This document shows positions 8,739 through 17,331 of a stretch of DNA of 64,000 bases, one piece after another. The DNA is from Patescibacteria group bacterium (GTDB lineage Bacteria > Patescibacteriota > Microgenomatia > UBA8517). Position 1 is the first letter of the stretch, and each line of letters starts with the position of its first letter. The notes under the pieces were generated by a model that was given only the letters and a program-made list of their open reading frames with translations, was not told where the DNA came from and ran no database searches. The stretch is taken from positions 434,001-498,000 of the forward strand of contig DASZQR010000010.1 of assembly GCA_035549555.1 (NCBI GenBank), in the 5' to 3' direction. The translations under genes and the position numbers were made by a program.

Positions 8739-9871
8739 GAAACCCAGTATCCTCTCCAAAAAAATGACTCTGCAATAACAAATAAAACAATCATAACAAA
8801 AAACAAAACATATGTGTAAATCTTAGGAAGTTTGGCTAAATAAACTCCAACAAGAATAAAAACAGGAAATATAACTAAAATATATCTTGGCATTGAAGAA
8901 AAACTTCCAGCCAAAGTTGGAATAATAAAAGCAACTGCAGCATAAAGCGAATACGAAAGTCTAAGTTTGAAAACTCCAAAAATAATAAGTGCTAAAAATA
9001 AAATTGCAAAACTAAATTCCAAATAAGTTGTAAAAACATTTGGAAAATAAAGGTAAGAAACATGTGGAAAAATTTCAAAAATATATCTATAAATTACTTG
9101 TGGCAAAATTACCAAACTTGAAGATCTCTGTTGTCCAAAAATAGAGACCTGATGCACAAAGATAAGTGGGTCGTGAGTTTCCTTCAATAAAAAATACATA
9201 TAATAAAGAAGCCCAATTGGAGAAATAATTAATATTTCTAAGAATTCTAAATAATTGTGTCTTCTTTCAAAAAACCATTCGACAAAAATAACTGGAAGTA
9301 GAAAAATACCAATAACTCTTGTTGCTGACGCTAATGCTACAAAGAAAGCTGCAACTAAATAATTTTTCTTCCGCGCAAAATAAAACGATAAGATAGCAAG
9401 CAAAAAAAACAAGCTCTCTGTATATATATTTCCAAAATAAAAAGATGTCGGGAAAAGTAAAAGCAAAAGCATTACAGGTTTTGCAATTTTATCTGAGTAA
9501 TCAATCTTTACTAATTTGTATAAAAAAAATAATGAAATTAAGAAAAATAAATTTGAAATTATAATTCCAGTCCAAGCAAAATTAATTAAACTCTTACTAA
9601 TTGTTAAAAATCTAATTAGTAACGGAAAAAGAGGAAAGAAAAAGTATTCAAGAGGTTGATAACCGTTTTGAGCAATTGATAAATAATGTTCGCCATCAAA
9701 ATTTCCATGACCCCAGAAAATTGGATTGGAAATATAGTTAGAATATCCACCGCCAAAATAATTTTGGCTAAAAAGTGGAAGATATTTAATAGAAAAGATT
9801 GCTACTACTAAAATAAAAACTCTCCAAACCAGAAAAGAAGAAATTATAAATAATATTTCAGATCGTTTCAT
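8735..9871 (-). CDS. GT-C mannosyltransferase, Gpi18/PIG-V-like
   Basis: 378 residues from ATG (MKRSEILF). First outer loop holds NFDGEHYLSIAQNGY followed by FFPLFPLLIR, the hallmark of the PIG-V/Gpi18-like GT-C group, in which the acidic residue of the loop is catalytic. About ten membrane helices. In eukaryotes PIG-V adds mannose from dolichol-P-mannose; bacterial homologs are mostly uncharacterised. Overlaps the GT4 gene upstream by 14 bp and the flippase downstream by 4 bp. A paralog with the same loop pattern lies at 49502. Confidence 0.82.
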   Translation of the reverse strand: MKRSEILFIISSFLVWRVFILVVAIFSIKYLPLFSQNYFGGGYSNYISNPIFWGHGNFDGEHYLSIAQNGYQPLEYFFFPLFPLLIRFLTISKSLINFAWTGIIISNLFFLISLFFLYKLVKIDYSDKIAKPVMLLLLLFPTSFYFGNIYTESLFFLLAILSFYFARKKNYLVAAFFVALASATRVIGIFLLPVIFVEWFFERRHNYLEFLEILIISPIGLLYYMYFLLKETHDPLIFVHQVSIFGQQRSSSLVILPQVIYRYIFEIFPHVSYLYFPNVFTTYLEFSFAILFLALIIFGVFKLRLSYSLYAAVAFIIPTLAGSFSSMPRYILVIFPVFILVGVYLAKLPKIYTYVLFFVMIVLFVIAESFFWRGYWVS

Positions 9872-10871
9872 AAACAGAAAGAGTTGCTCTTGCACATTTT
9901 TCCCAACTAAACTTTTTTAGTCGGTTTCTTCCTTTTTTAATCAACTCATCCTGAAGTTTTTTATCTTTAAAAACTTCTAACAATTTTTCTGCTATATCAT
10001 CCGGATTTTTTGGGTCAAAATAGACACATGAATTATCGCCTACTTCAACTAAAGCTTGAGTTCTACTCGCAACAACTGGAACATTTCTCTCAAACGCCTC
10101 CAAAATAGGAAGTCCAAATCCTTCATAAAAAGAGGGCTGACAATAAAGCGTCGCTTTTTTAAATACATCATCCAGATCTTCAACAAATCCTAATCGAATA
10201 ATATCTGGGTCATTTTTATATAATCTCAAGAATTCTCTCCAAGGTTTATTTTCAATATTGTCATCTACATTCTCATTAACAGCCTGCTTTCCAACGATAA
10301 CTAATTTGAGTTTTGCAATTTTAATAGCCTTTGCGAGATTTAATAAATTTTTATTAAAATTAACATCCCCTACATATAAAACAAAATCCTTTGGTAAATT
10401 CAATTTTTGTTCTGATTTAGTTTTCATTTTTGTTTGTGGCGCAAGATATGTCACAAAAATTTTTTCTGGATTAATATTCAAAAATCTAACAATATCTTTT
10501 TTTGAAGTTTCCGAAATTGTAATTATTGAATCCACATTTCTTAAATTAAATTTTTGAATTAAAAATTTTAGTTGCCCTTTAATTCCAGGTGGATAGTTTT
10601 CAGGATAAATTAACCTAATTAAATCATGTATTGTAACAATAACTTTTTTAGATGGCTTAACAAACGGAAGTGTCAAAGCATGTGGAATAAAATATGGGTA
10701 ATGAATAACATCATATTTACTTAAATCTGCATTTTTAAAATCCACCGCTTCAATTTGAAAATCTTTGTTCTGTAATTTTTCCAATTCCTTTAATAATTCT
10801 TTTGTATGAAATCCAATTCCTCGAATTGCATCTCCTCCAGTTAGTGGTCCACTGTCAATCGCTACCCTCAT
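9858..10871 (-). CDS. GT4 family glycosyltransferase
   Basis: 337 residues, GT-B fold. Starts MRVAIDSGPLTGG; IHYPYFIPHALTLPF and TIHDLIRLIYPENYP are typical of mannosyltransferase-type GT4 (MtfB/WbaZ style). Donor motif EGFGLPILEAFERNVPVV is near residue 260. Likely adds mannose or a related hexose to a lipid-linked oligosaccharide on the inner face. ATGA overlap with the GT2 gene upstream. Confidence 0.9.
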   Translation of the reverse strand: MRVAIDSGPLTGGDAIRGIGFHTKELLKELEKLQNKDFQIEAVDFKNADLSKYDVIHYPYFIPHALTLPFVKPSKKVIVTIHDLIRLIYPENYPPGIKGQLKFLIQKFNLRNVDSIITISETSKKDIVRFLNINPEKIFVTYLAPQTKMKTKSEQKLNLPKDFVLYVGDVNFNKNLLNLAKAIKIAKLKLVIVGKQAVNENVDDNIENKPWREFLRLYKNDPDIIRLGFVEDLDDVFKKATLYCQPSFYEGFGLPILEAFERNVPVVASRTQALVEVGDNSCVYFDPKNPDDIAEKLLEVFKDKKLQDELIKKGRNRLKKFSWEKCARATLSVYETI

Positions 10872-11764
10872 AAATTATCTCCAGTCCAATATTTAAAATA
10901 GGCAATTGGAAAATGCCAAGCAGAAAACATACTCCACAAAAACCCTCTTATCCCATCCTCATATCCTTTATGGCGAAGCCACAAAGTTGAAAACTTTATG
11001 ACGAAATTGTAAAAAGAATAGTAAGCCAAATAGAGTAAATTTTTAGGTGCATGTTTTTCTTTTAATTCTTCTGCATGCAAATCTGTATAACGATTTAACC
11101 TCATTACATATTTATTCAAAGTTGGAGAATCATTATGAAGCATATCATTAAAAAGCCAAGAAACTCTCCCATCAATTTGCATTATGTCATGAACAGACTT
11201 TAATCCAAAATGAGCCTTACCTTTTCTTACTAATCTAATCGCAGGATCTGGATAAACTCCGGCATGTATTAATGGCTTACCGAGGAATAAATTTACTCTA
11301 GGAATAAAAAATGCGGCAATTTCGCCGTTCATTACATCAACTGAACCATCTCTTTGTTCAAGTATACGTTGATGTCTCAAAAATAATTTAGCTTTTTTAC
11401 TATTTTTAGGATCATTAAATTTTGCTTCAGTTTTTTCATCTAACTCCAAATTATCAGCTTTAATTATCTTTTCTATTTCTTCGCGAAGTTCAGAAGTTAT
11501 TATTTCATCAGCATCAAGCTGCAAAATCCATTCTCCTTTTGCATAATCTAAAGCTTTTTGCTTTGTTATATGAAATATTTCATGGTGAGGCTCTTCATAA
11601 ACTCGTGCTTTAAATTTTTTGGCAATTTCAACAGTTTTATCAGTCGAATGTTCATCAACAATTACAATCTCATCTGCAATTGCCTTTATAGATTCTAAGC
11701 AATTAGCCAAGTTTGCCTCTTCATTTCTGACAGCAAGTACAACACTTAATTTCATTTTATCCAT
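10868..11764 (-). CDS. GT2 family glycosyltransferase (WaaE/KdtX-like)
   Basis: 298 residues. LSVVLAVRNEEANL opening, IVIVDEHSTDKTVEIA, and the metal-binding LQLDADE near residue 85. The C-terminal half has SVHDIMQIDG, HNDSPTLNKYVMRLNRYTD and LRHKGYEDGIRGFLW, a pattern seen in WaaE-like GT2 enzymes of lipopolysaccharide core and capsule loci. Paralogs with the same C-terminal layout are at 31312 and 32978. A Met at codon 4 is an alternative start. Confidence 0.87.
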   Translation of the reverse strand: MDKMKLSVVLAVRNEEANLANCLESIKAIADEIVIVDEHSTDKTVEIAKKFKARVYEEPHHEIFHITKQKALDYAKGEWILQLDADEIITSELREEIEKIIKADNLELDEKTEAKFNDPKNSKKAKLFLRHQRILEQRDGSVDVMNGEIAAFFIPRVNLFLGKPLIHAGVYPDPAIRLVRKGKAHFGLKSVHDIMQIDGRVSWLFNDMLHNDSPTLNKYVMRLNRYTDLHAEELKEKHAPKNLLYLAYYSFYNFVIKFSTLWLRHKGYEDGIRGFLWSMFSAWHFPIAYFKYWTGDNL

Positions 11765-11765
11765 A

Positions 11766-13418
11766 TTAATTAGCTACCACTCTAAAATACAAAAATCCAT
11801 TTGTTCCATAAACATCTTTTACAATATTTGCTTCTTTTGGAATTTCGTCAGCTGTTCCTGCAATCAAACTATTTGGATTTTCTGTTTTTGCTTTTTCAAA
11901 ATCAATACTTGCAAAATAATATTTATCAAAATGGTTAACTGTCGAAAATCCATATTGGTCCTTTGGCCCAAGTGTGCTTTGTGGTTGAAACTTTGCCGGC
12001 GGATATTTCATATAGAATAAAAATAAAATATACGGCTGATCATATCGGTCTGTGACTAATATTTTAGAGTATTTATCCTGACTTTGCTCTATATAACTCA
12101 CAAGTTCTTTCACTCCATACTGAGATGAGTAAGGATATTCTTTACTCATGTGGTTCCAATACATCTGTTCATATCTTGCAAATCCCCAAATCACAAGTGC
12201 GAATATAAATAAAATACTAATCTTAAATAAGATTTTATTTTGCAGTAATTTGTACAAGTAAATACCTAAGCCAATAGCGCCTTGAGCGCTGATAATTACT
12301 AGTGGTATTACAATATTTTCAGCCCGAAGCGCAGACGGTGCCTGAAAAGTAAGAGCAGAAGCAATCGGCCCAACAATAATCCACATAACTAGAATCTGTG
12401 TTTCCTTTTTCTTTAAAGTTCGCAAGATAATTACTCCACCAATTGTTAAAAAAACAATATCAGTTAAATAAAATTCTCCAGTTTCAGGAACTTTATTACG
12501 CGTCACTGAATCTCCGGAAAGGAATAAAAATTCGCCGTGGAAATGACTCATCCAGTTTTCTGCAAAAGCAAGAGTATAATTTACAACTTTATTATGTAAC
12601 GCCTTGACAATAAAACTATTACTGTCTGCTCCATGTTCTCCTCGTTGTTCTTCAACACGGCTTCTGGGCCCTGGGTCTGCAAAAAGTCCAACTCCTGCAG
12701 CTCTATTTAAAACTCCTCCATGTGTAAAATCTAAAAGAAGAGGCAAAAGTAAAACAATTCCCAAAACAATCACAGTCATCACATGTGATAAATTTTTCCA
12801 AATTTGTTTCCAATAAATAACTACCAAACCAATTCCAACAAGCGGCGTCACAACTCTTGTTGCCTGATAACAGTACATTGATAAAACAAAAAGAATTATA
12901 CTTAAAATTAATTGCCAGAGTTTTCTTTGATTACCATTAAAATATTTAAGCCAAAATAAAACTCCAGCGGTTATCAAAAATGTTGCAACATTTACTTCCC
13001 AACCGCCTCTTGAAAACTGAATATGCCACGGAGAAATCGACAGAAAGAAAGCAGAAACTAGAGCTACACCATCTCTTTTAAATAATTCTTTCACTAGTAA
13101 ATAAATTAAATAAACAGAAATTACTCCAACAAAAGCTCCAGGAATCCTTACTGCCCATTCGTTAAGTCCCAATATCTTGACAAAAGGCATTATTAAATAA
13201 ACATAAAGCCCAGGTTTATAATCATTAAATGATTGAAAATCAATTGGCCAACTGTTTCCATGTTGATCTTTTCCTGTAAGAAGTAATGAATACGCATCAT
13301 ATCCATTGGATGCTTCATCAGCATTAAGCGCTGGATAATTGTTTAGTTGCCAAAATCTAAGTACAAAAGCTAAAACAATAATTGCAACTAAAATTAAATT
13401 TTTGTATTTTTTAATCAT
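11766..13418 (-). CDS. GT-C glycosyltransferase, tandem paralog family A, copy 1
   Basis: 550 residues from the ATG that overlaps the upstream stop (ATGA). The catalytic loop holds Asp34-Glu35 in NADEASNGYDAYS, then TGKDQHGNSWP and YKPGLYVYL: the family A signature. About 11-12 helices follow, then a soluble outer domain with DQPYILFLFYMKYPPAKFQ and VNHFDKYYFASIDF. Related to PMT/ArnT (GT39/GT83), which use polyprenyl-P-sugar. Neighbouring copy 2 overlaps it, consistent with tandem duplication. Confidence 0.87.
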   Translation of the reverse strand: MIKKYKNLILVAIIVLAFVLRFWQLNNYPALNADEASNGYDAYSLLLTGKDQHGNSWPIDFQSFNDYKPGLYVYLIMPFVKILGLNEWAVRIPGAFVGVISVYLIYLLVKELFKRDGVALVSAFFLSISPWHIQFSRGGWEVNVATFLITAGVLFWLKYFNGNQRKLWQLILSIILFVLSMYCYQATRVVTPLVGIGLVVIYWKQIWKNLSHVMTVIVLGIVLLLPLLLDFTHGGVLNRAAGVGLFADPGPRSRVEEQRGEHGADSNSFIVKALHNKVVNYTLAFAENWMSHFHGEFLFLSGDSVTRNKVPETGEFYLTDIVFLTIGGVIILRTLKKKETQILVMWIIVGPIASALTFQAPSALRAENIVIPLVIISAQGAIGLGIYLYKLLQNKILFKISILFIFALVIWGFARYEQMYWNHMSKEYPYSSQYGVKELVSYIEQSQDKYSKILVTDRYDQPYILFLFYMKYPPAKFQPQSTLGPKDQYGFSTVNHFDKYYFASIDFEKAKTENPNSLIAGTADEIPKEANIVKDVYGTNGFLYFRVVAN

Positions 13419-15052
13419 TTCACTCCCAAAAGCCTCCAAGCAGTTTGTCCATTTAAATATTTTATCTCATCAATTAAAGTAAATTCTTTTGGATCATTGG
13501 AGTCCAGTGGCGGAATTACAGAAATATCTCCAACAACTAAATCTCCATGATCTCCACGGTCCCGCGACCAATCAATTGCACAAAAACAAATATTATCCAT
13601 ATGATCCACATGCCCAACATCAGCTCCAGCATCCTGTATAAGTTTTGCCTGCTTTTGCCATTTTGCAGGATTATATTTATTATAAAAAAGAAAATAAATA
13701 TACGGCTGATCATATGATTGCTGAATAATTACCTGTTTGTAGTTGTTTTGAATTGCTGTAACATCCGATACCATTTGTTTATATCCATATTCCCAATATT
13801 GCGAATTATGTGCAGGTTGATGTACAAAATAAGCATCCAAAAAATAAATATAAGTTGCAATATAAATCGGAATTAACAAAAATAAAAATACTTTTCTTAA
13901 ATTATTAATCGCAAAATAAATTCCAAAAGTAATAATTATTACAAACGGTATTGCAAGATTTAAAGAACGAAGCGCGTGCACTTGATCGCGGGAAAGTATT
14001 GATGGGAGTGGTGCAAGTATTAACCATAAAACTATAAATATAGTTTCTTTTTGTACTTTGTTTTTCAGAAACGCAATTGCCCCAATCGCGAGAAACATTA
14101 TATCTCCAACAACCAGTACTCCCTGGTTTGGGGGAGTATGCCTTGGGTTTGCCCAATCCCCTTCAAAAAACAAGAATCGTCCGGAAAAATGATTGAAAAA
14201 TCTTCCTAAAATTCCTCTAGCAAAATTAAGCGGCTCATTATAAAAAAGATCATAAGTTATACTCCCCTTCTTAACATTTGCCTCACTCAAAAACGCTTGC
14301 AAATAATCTGCCGGGCGCGGGTATGAAAATACACTGAAAACTGCAAGCCTTCCGCTTTGGCCATTAAACAAACTTAAAATTACAGGTAACGAAATAATGA
14401 GCCCTAAAATAAAAGCTATAGTTAAATACTTAAATTTTAATTTTAAAACTTGTTTCCAATATAAGATTCCCAAAATAAACAAAACTATTGCAGTCGATAA
14501 TTTTGCTCCCTGATAATCTATTAGAGTTAATGCAAAAAATATCGCAGATACGATAAAATATTTTTGATTTTTATTTAACGCTTTTAAGAAAAAATAAATC
14601 CCAGCAAGTGTTAGTGTTAAACAAACATTTACTTCCCAAGCTCCTCTTGAAAAATAAATAAGCCAGGGATTGGTTGCAGCAACAACCAAAGAAATAAAAG
14701 CAAGTCTCTTATCTTTAAACAATTCTTCAGTAATTAAATAAACCAAATAGACGGTAAAAATTCCTGCGACTACAGATGGCAATCTTGCAGAGGTTTCGTT
14801 GAGTCCCAAAGTCGCAACAAAAGGAATATCTAAATATACATAAAGCCCGGGTTTGTAATCCCCAAACGATTTAAAAATAATTGGCAAAAAAGTTCCATAT
14901 TCGTCTTTGCCAGTTTTTAAAATTGAATAAGCATTATAACTAAGTGCGGCCTCATCAGGAGTTAATCCCGGAGGGTTTGTATTAATTTTATAAAGCCTCA
15001 AAAACAAAGCAGTGGCTAAAACAACAATAATCAAAACCCATTTTTTAGGCAT
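13415..15052 (-). CDS. GT-C glycosyltransferase, tandem paralog family A, copy 2
   Basis: 545 residues. Asp33-Glu34 in LTPDEAALSYNAYS, then LKTGKDEYGTFLP and YKPGLYVYLDIP. C-terminal domain has DQPYIYFLFYNKYNPAKWQ and VDHMDNICFCAIDW, very like copy 1, so these two are the closest pair of the family. It is the first gene of a seven-gene minus-strand operon ending with the DPM1-like enzyme at 6728. A TATACT box sits 5 nt upstream of its ATG. Confidence 0.87.
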   Translation of the reverse strand: MPKKWVLIIVVLATALFLRLYKINTNPPGLTPDEAALSYNAYSILKTGKDEYGTFLPIIFKSFGDYKPGLYVYLDIPFVATLGLNETSARLPSVVAGIFTVYLVYLITEELFKDKRLAFISLVVAATNPWLIYFSRGAWEVNVCLTLTLAGIYFFLKALNKNQKYFIVSAIFFALTLIDYQGAKLSTAIVLFILGILYWKQVLKLKFKYLTIAFILGLIISLPVILSLFNGQSGRLAVFSVFSYPRPADYLQAFLSEANVKKGSITYDLFYNEPLNFARGILGRFFNHFSGRFLFFEGDWANPRHTPPNQGVLVVGDIMFLAIGAIAFLKNKVQKETIFIVLWLILAPLPSILSRDQVHALRSLNLAIPFVIIITFGIYFAINNLRKVFLFLLIPIYIATYIYFLDAYFVHQPAHNSQYWEYGYKQMVSDVTAIQNNYKQVIIQQSYDQPYIYFLFYNKYNPAKWQKQAKLIQDAGADVGHVDHMDNICFCAIDWSRDRGDHGDLVVGDISVIPPLDSNDPKEFTLIDEIKYLNGQTAWRLLGVK

Positions 15053-15057
15053 ATTTA

Positions 15058-15079
15058 AGTATATTCTATCTGCTATAAT
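15058..15079. promoter_or_regulatory. Divergent leaderless promoters
   Basis: Minus-strand TATACT (plus AGTATA, 15058-15063) ends 5 nt before the ATG at 15052; plus-strand TATAAT (15074-15079) ends 7 nt before the ATG at 15087. Both spacings put the transcription start at or near the start codon. -35 boxes are not clear. Confidence 0.55.
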
Positions 15080-15086
15080 TTTTCAT

Positions 15087-15656
15087 ATGATAAGTGGAAA
15101 ACTAATAACTCTTTATTGGATTATTTTTCTTCTATATTGGAAATTAAGCGCACAAAATGTAAAACCAACCAAAGAAATGAAACAATCTTTCACAAAAGGT
15201 TGGCTCTGGGCAGGAAGAATATTTTTTATCGCACTTTTTATAATTAGTTTTTCAGGAGCTATCCCCTTTTTATCCAATGAATTATTTTTAGTATCCAATT
15301 CTTTTATTTTTGCGAGTTCCGTTACTGTCTTTATTGGTCTAGTAATTGCAATCATTGCAAGAAATACTTTATCCAAAAACTGGAGCGGCAATATTGAAAT
15401 AAAAAAGAATCACGAACTCATAACTTCAGGGGTTTATGGAATTATTAGAAATCCAATTTATACAGGAATTATTACGATGTGTACTGGAACTTTTCTTGCA
15501 GCAAGAAATTTAGCAAGCTTATTGTTTTTAATATTTATGACAATCTTTTGTATTTATAAACTAAAAGAAGAAGAAAAATTATTACAAAAACATTTCCCAA
15601 AAACGTATCCAAGTTACAAGAAAAAAGTTAAATCTTTAATTCCTTTTATGTATTAG
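15087..15656 (+). CDS. Isoprenylcysteine carboxyl methyltransferase-like membrane methyltransferase
   Basis: About 189 residues from the ATG 7 nt after TATAAT; an upstream GTG in frame would run back into the divergent gene and its promoter, so it is rejected. Four to five helices, then the C-terminal ELITSGVYGIIRNPIYTGI motif (xHPxYxG-type, here with Asn-Pro), FLAARN and EEEKLL, as in ICMT/phospholipid methyltransferase proteins. These use SAM on membrane-embedded small molecules. Bacterial substrates are largely unknown. It overlaps the convergent GT-C gene by 11 bp. Confidence 0.82.
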   Translation: MISGKLITLYWIIFLLYWKLSAQNVKPTKEMKQSFTKGWLWAGRIFFIALFIISFSGAIPFLSNELFLVSNSFIFASSVTVFIGLVIAIIARNTLSKNWSGNIEIKKNHELITSGVYGIIRNPIYTGIITMCTGTFLAARNLASLLFLIFMTIFCIYKLKEEEKLLQKHFPKTYPSYKKKVKSLIPFMY

Positions 15657-17331
15657 AATATATCTCAAAAGCAGTCTTCCCATCCAAGAATTTTATAGTA
15701 TCAATTAATTTCCAGTTCCCAGGATGATTGTTTGGTGTTGTTATCAGTAGACATCTCTGACTTGAACAATCAGTAACATGTTTGCTTTCAGTTATAAATT
15801 GATTTTTATTTGCAAATTGCGTAACTTGCCAATCATTTACAAACCAGAATTTATCAAAATGATCCACCCAATACCAATTTGATTGATAAAAAGTAATTTT
15901 ATTTGGATCACTTAAATATTTTTGCGGATCATATTGTAAATAAAATAAGAAAAATTCATGAGGCTCTCCGTAAGCTTTTGTAGTAATAATCTGATCATAA
16001 TTATGATAATTTGCTTTTACATAATCTACTGCCTGTTCGTATCCATATTGCCAAGCCCAAGAATAATTTGTCCGATAGCTATTTGCATAAATATTTAAAT
16101 AATTCTCAAGGGAAAAAAGTAAAACTATAATAAAACCAAAACTTAAAATAAACTCATACTTCTTAAATTTATTAATAAATTCATAAAACCCAATTGCAAT
16201 TAATATTTCAGGAATTGGAAGCATTGTTGTCGCTCTAATTACTGCTGATGCATCGACTGTAATTGCAGCAGGAATTGGTGCTAAAAGAAGCCACAAAAGT
16301 AAAAACAAATAATCTCTATTTCTAAAAGCACGAACTATTAGAATAAAAAATCCAAAATACAAAAACGGCAATGTAACAAGATAAAGTATTCCTTGATTTG
16401 GAACGCTAAATTGATATTGAGTTCCCCCATTAGTAAATAAAAATTGTGGAGAGAAATAATTAACATAGTTTTTTGCAAATGTAACTGTAAAATATGTAAC
16501 TTTGTTATAAATTAATTTTCGAAAAGGAGAAGTAGAAGAATTTCTTAAATTATTTATATTATTCACAGCTCCTTGATCAATAATAAAAACAACACCGCTA
16601 CGAGCCCTCGCCGACGGACTAAGCAAGATAAAAGGAAGTGGTAAGAAAAAAATCATAAATAATAAACAAGAAATCAGAATTTCTCGCTTTTTAAAAATGT
16701 TTTTTAAATGATTTATAAATTCTTCCTTATAAATAAATAACAAAATAACAATCAATATTGGAGTGAAAATTCTAGTTGAATGATAAGAATAAAGTGTGAG
16801 ACCTAAACACAAATGAGTAAAAACAATAAACCATTTATTCTTTTCTCGATTAAAGAAAAACGATAATGCAGTTATCAAAAAAAATACGGACAAGTTAGAT
16901 TGGAAAACAGCACGCGATGGAAATAAAAACCATGGATCTATTGCTGTTAAAAAAGCTGCAAGTAATGATATTTTTTTATTTTTAGATATTCCTTCAGCCA
17001 AAAAATAAACCGAAACAATTGTCAGTGTTCCGAGTAACGCCTGCGGTAAGCGAATTGAAGTCTGGGAAAGTCCAAAAACAATTTCAAAAGGAATAGTTAA
17101 GTAAAGATTAAGAGGAAGTGGGTAATCTCCATAGGCTCTAAAATTTGCAATCGGAAATAGTTGTCCCCATTGGTCTTTTCCTGTCTTCAAAATAGAATAA
17201 GCATTATATCCGTGAGAAATTTCATCCCAATTAAGAGCAGGAGGCATTTGATTTAAAGATGTAAATCTCAAAAATGCTCCAAACAAAACAATTATTATTA
17301 AAAACTTAATGTTAAGAATCTTTGCTAACAT
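15646..17331 (-). CDS. GT-C glycosyltransferase, tandem paralog family A, copy 3
   Basis: 561 residues. Asp36-Glu37 in LNWDEISHGYNAYS, then LKTGKDQWGQLFP and YPLPLNLYLTIP. Mid-protein VTYFTVTFAKNYVNYFSPQFLF precedes the sixth or seventh helix, shared with copy 4. Outer C-terminal domain: GEPHEFFLFYLQYDPQKYL and VDHFDKFWFV, with a Cys pair (TDCSSQRC) that the other copies lack and that may form a disulfide outside. Overlaps the upstream YfhO-like gene by 20 bp and ends inside the convergent methyltransferase gene. Confidence 0.87.
   Translation of the reverse strand: MLAKILNIKFLIIIVLFGAFLRFTSLNQMPPALNWDEISHGYNAYSILKTGKDQWGQLFPIANFRAYGDYPLPLNLYLTIPFEIVFGLSQTSIRLPQALLGTLTIVSVYFLAEGISKNKKISLLAAFLTAIDPWFLFPSRAVFQSNLSVFFLITALSFFFNREKNKWFIVFTHLCLGLTLYSYHSTRIFTPILIVILLFIYKEEFINHLKNIFKKREILISCLLFMIFFLPLPFILLSPSARARSGVVFIIDQGAVNNINNLRNSSTSPFRKLIYNKVTYFTVTFAKNYVNYFSPQFLFTNGGTQYQFSVPNQGILYLVTLPFLYFGFFILIVRAFRNRDYLFLLLWLLLAPIPAAITVDASAVIRATTMLPIPEILIAIGFYEFINKFKKYEFILSFGFIIVLLFSLENYLNIYANSYRTNYSWAWQYGYEQAVDYVKANYHNYDQIITTKAYGEPHEFFLFYLQYDPQKYLSDPNKITFYQSNWYWVDHFDKFWFVNDWQVTQFANKNQFITESKHVTDCSSQRCLLITTPNNHPGNWKLIDTIKFLDGKTAFEIYSNT

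Noticed and set aside
10971-10981. TGGC-GAA-GCCA palindrome in a GT2 gene
   Set aside because: Encodes the conserved LWLRHKG motif of WaaE-like enzymes, so it is better explained by codon choice than by insertion.
11619-12020. 133-codon plus-strand frame across the junction of two minus-strand genes
   Set aside because: Spans a GT2 start and a GT-C end in antisense; Phe/Cys-rich and without any motif.
12286-12306. AGCGC...GCGCT palindrome in GT-C copy 1
   Set aside because: Arises from alanine codons in a helix; loop is 5 nt and paralogs have residues here.
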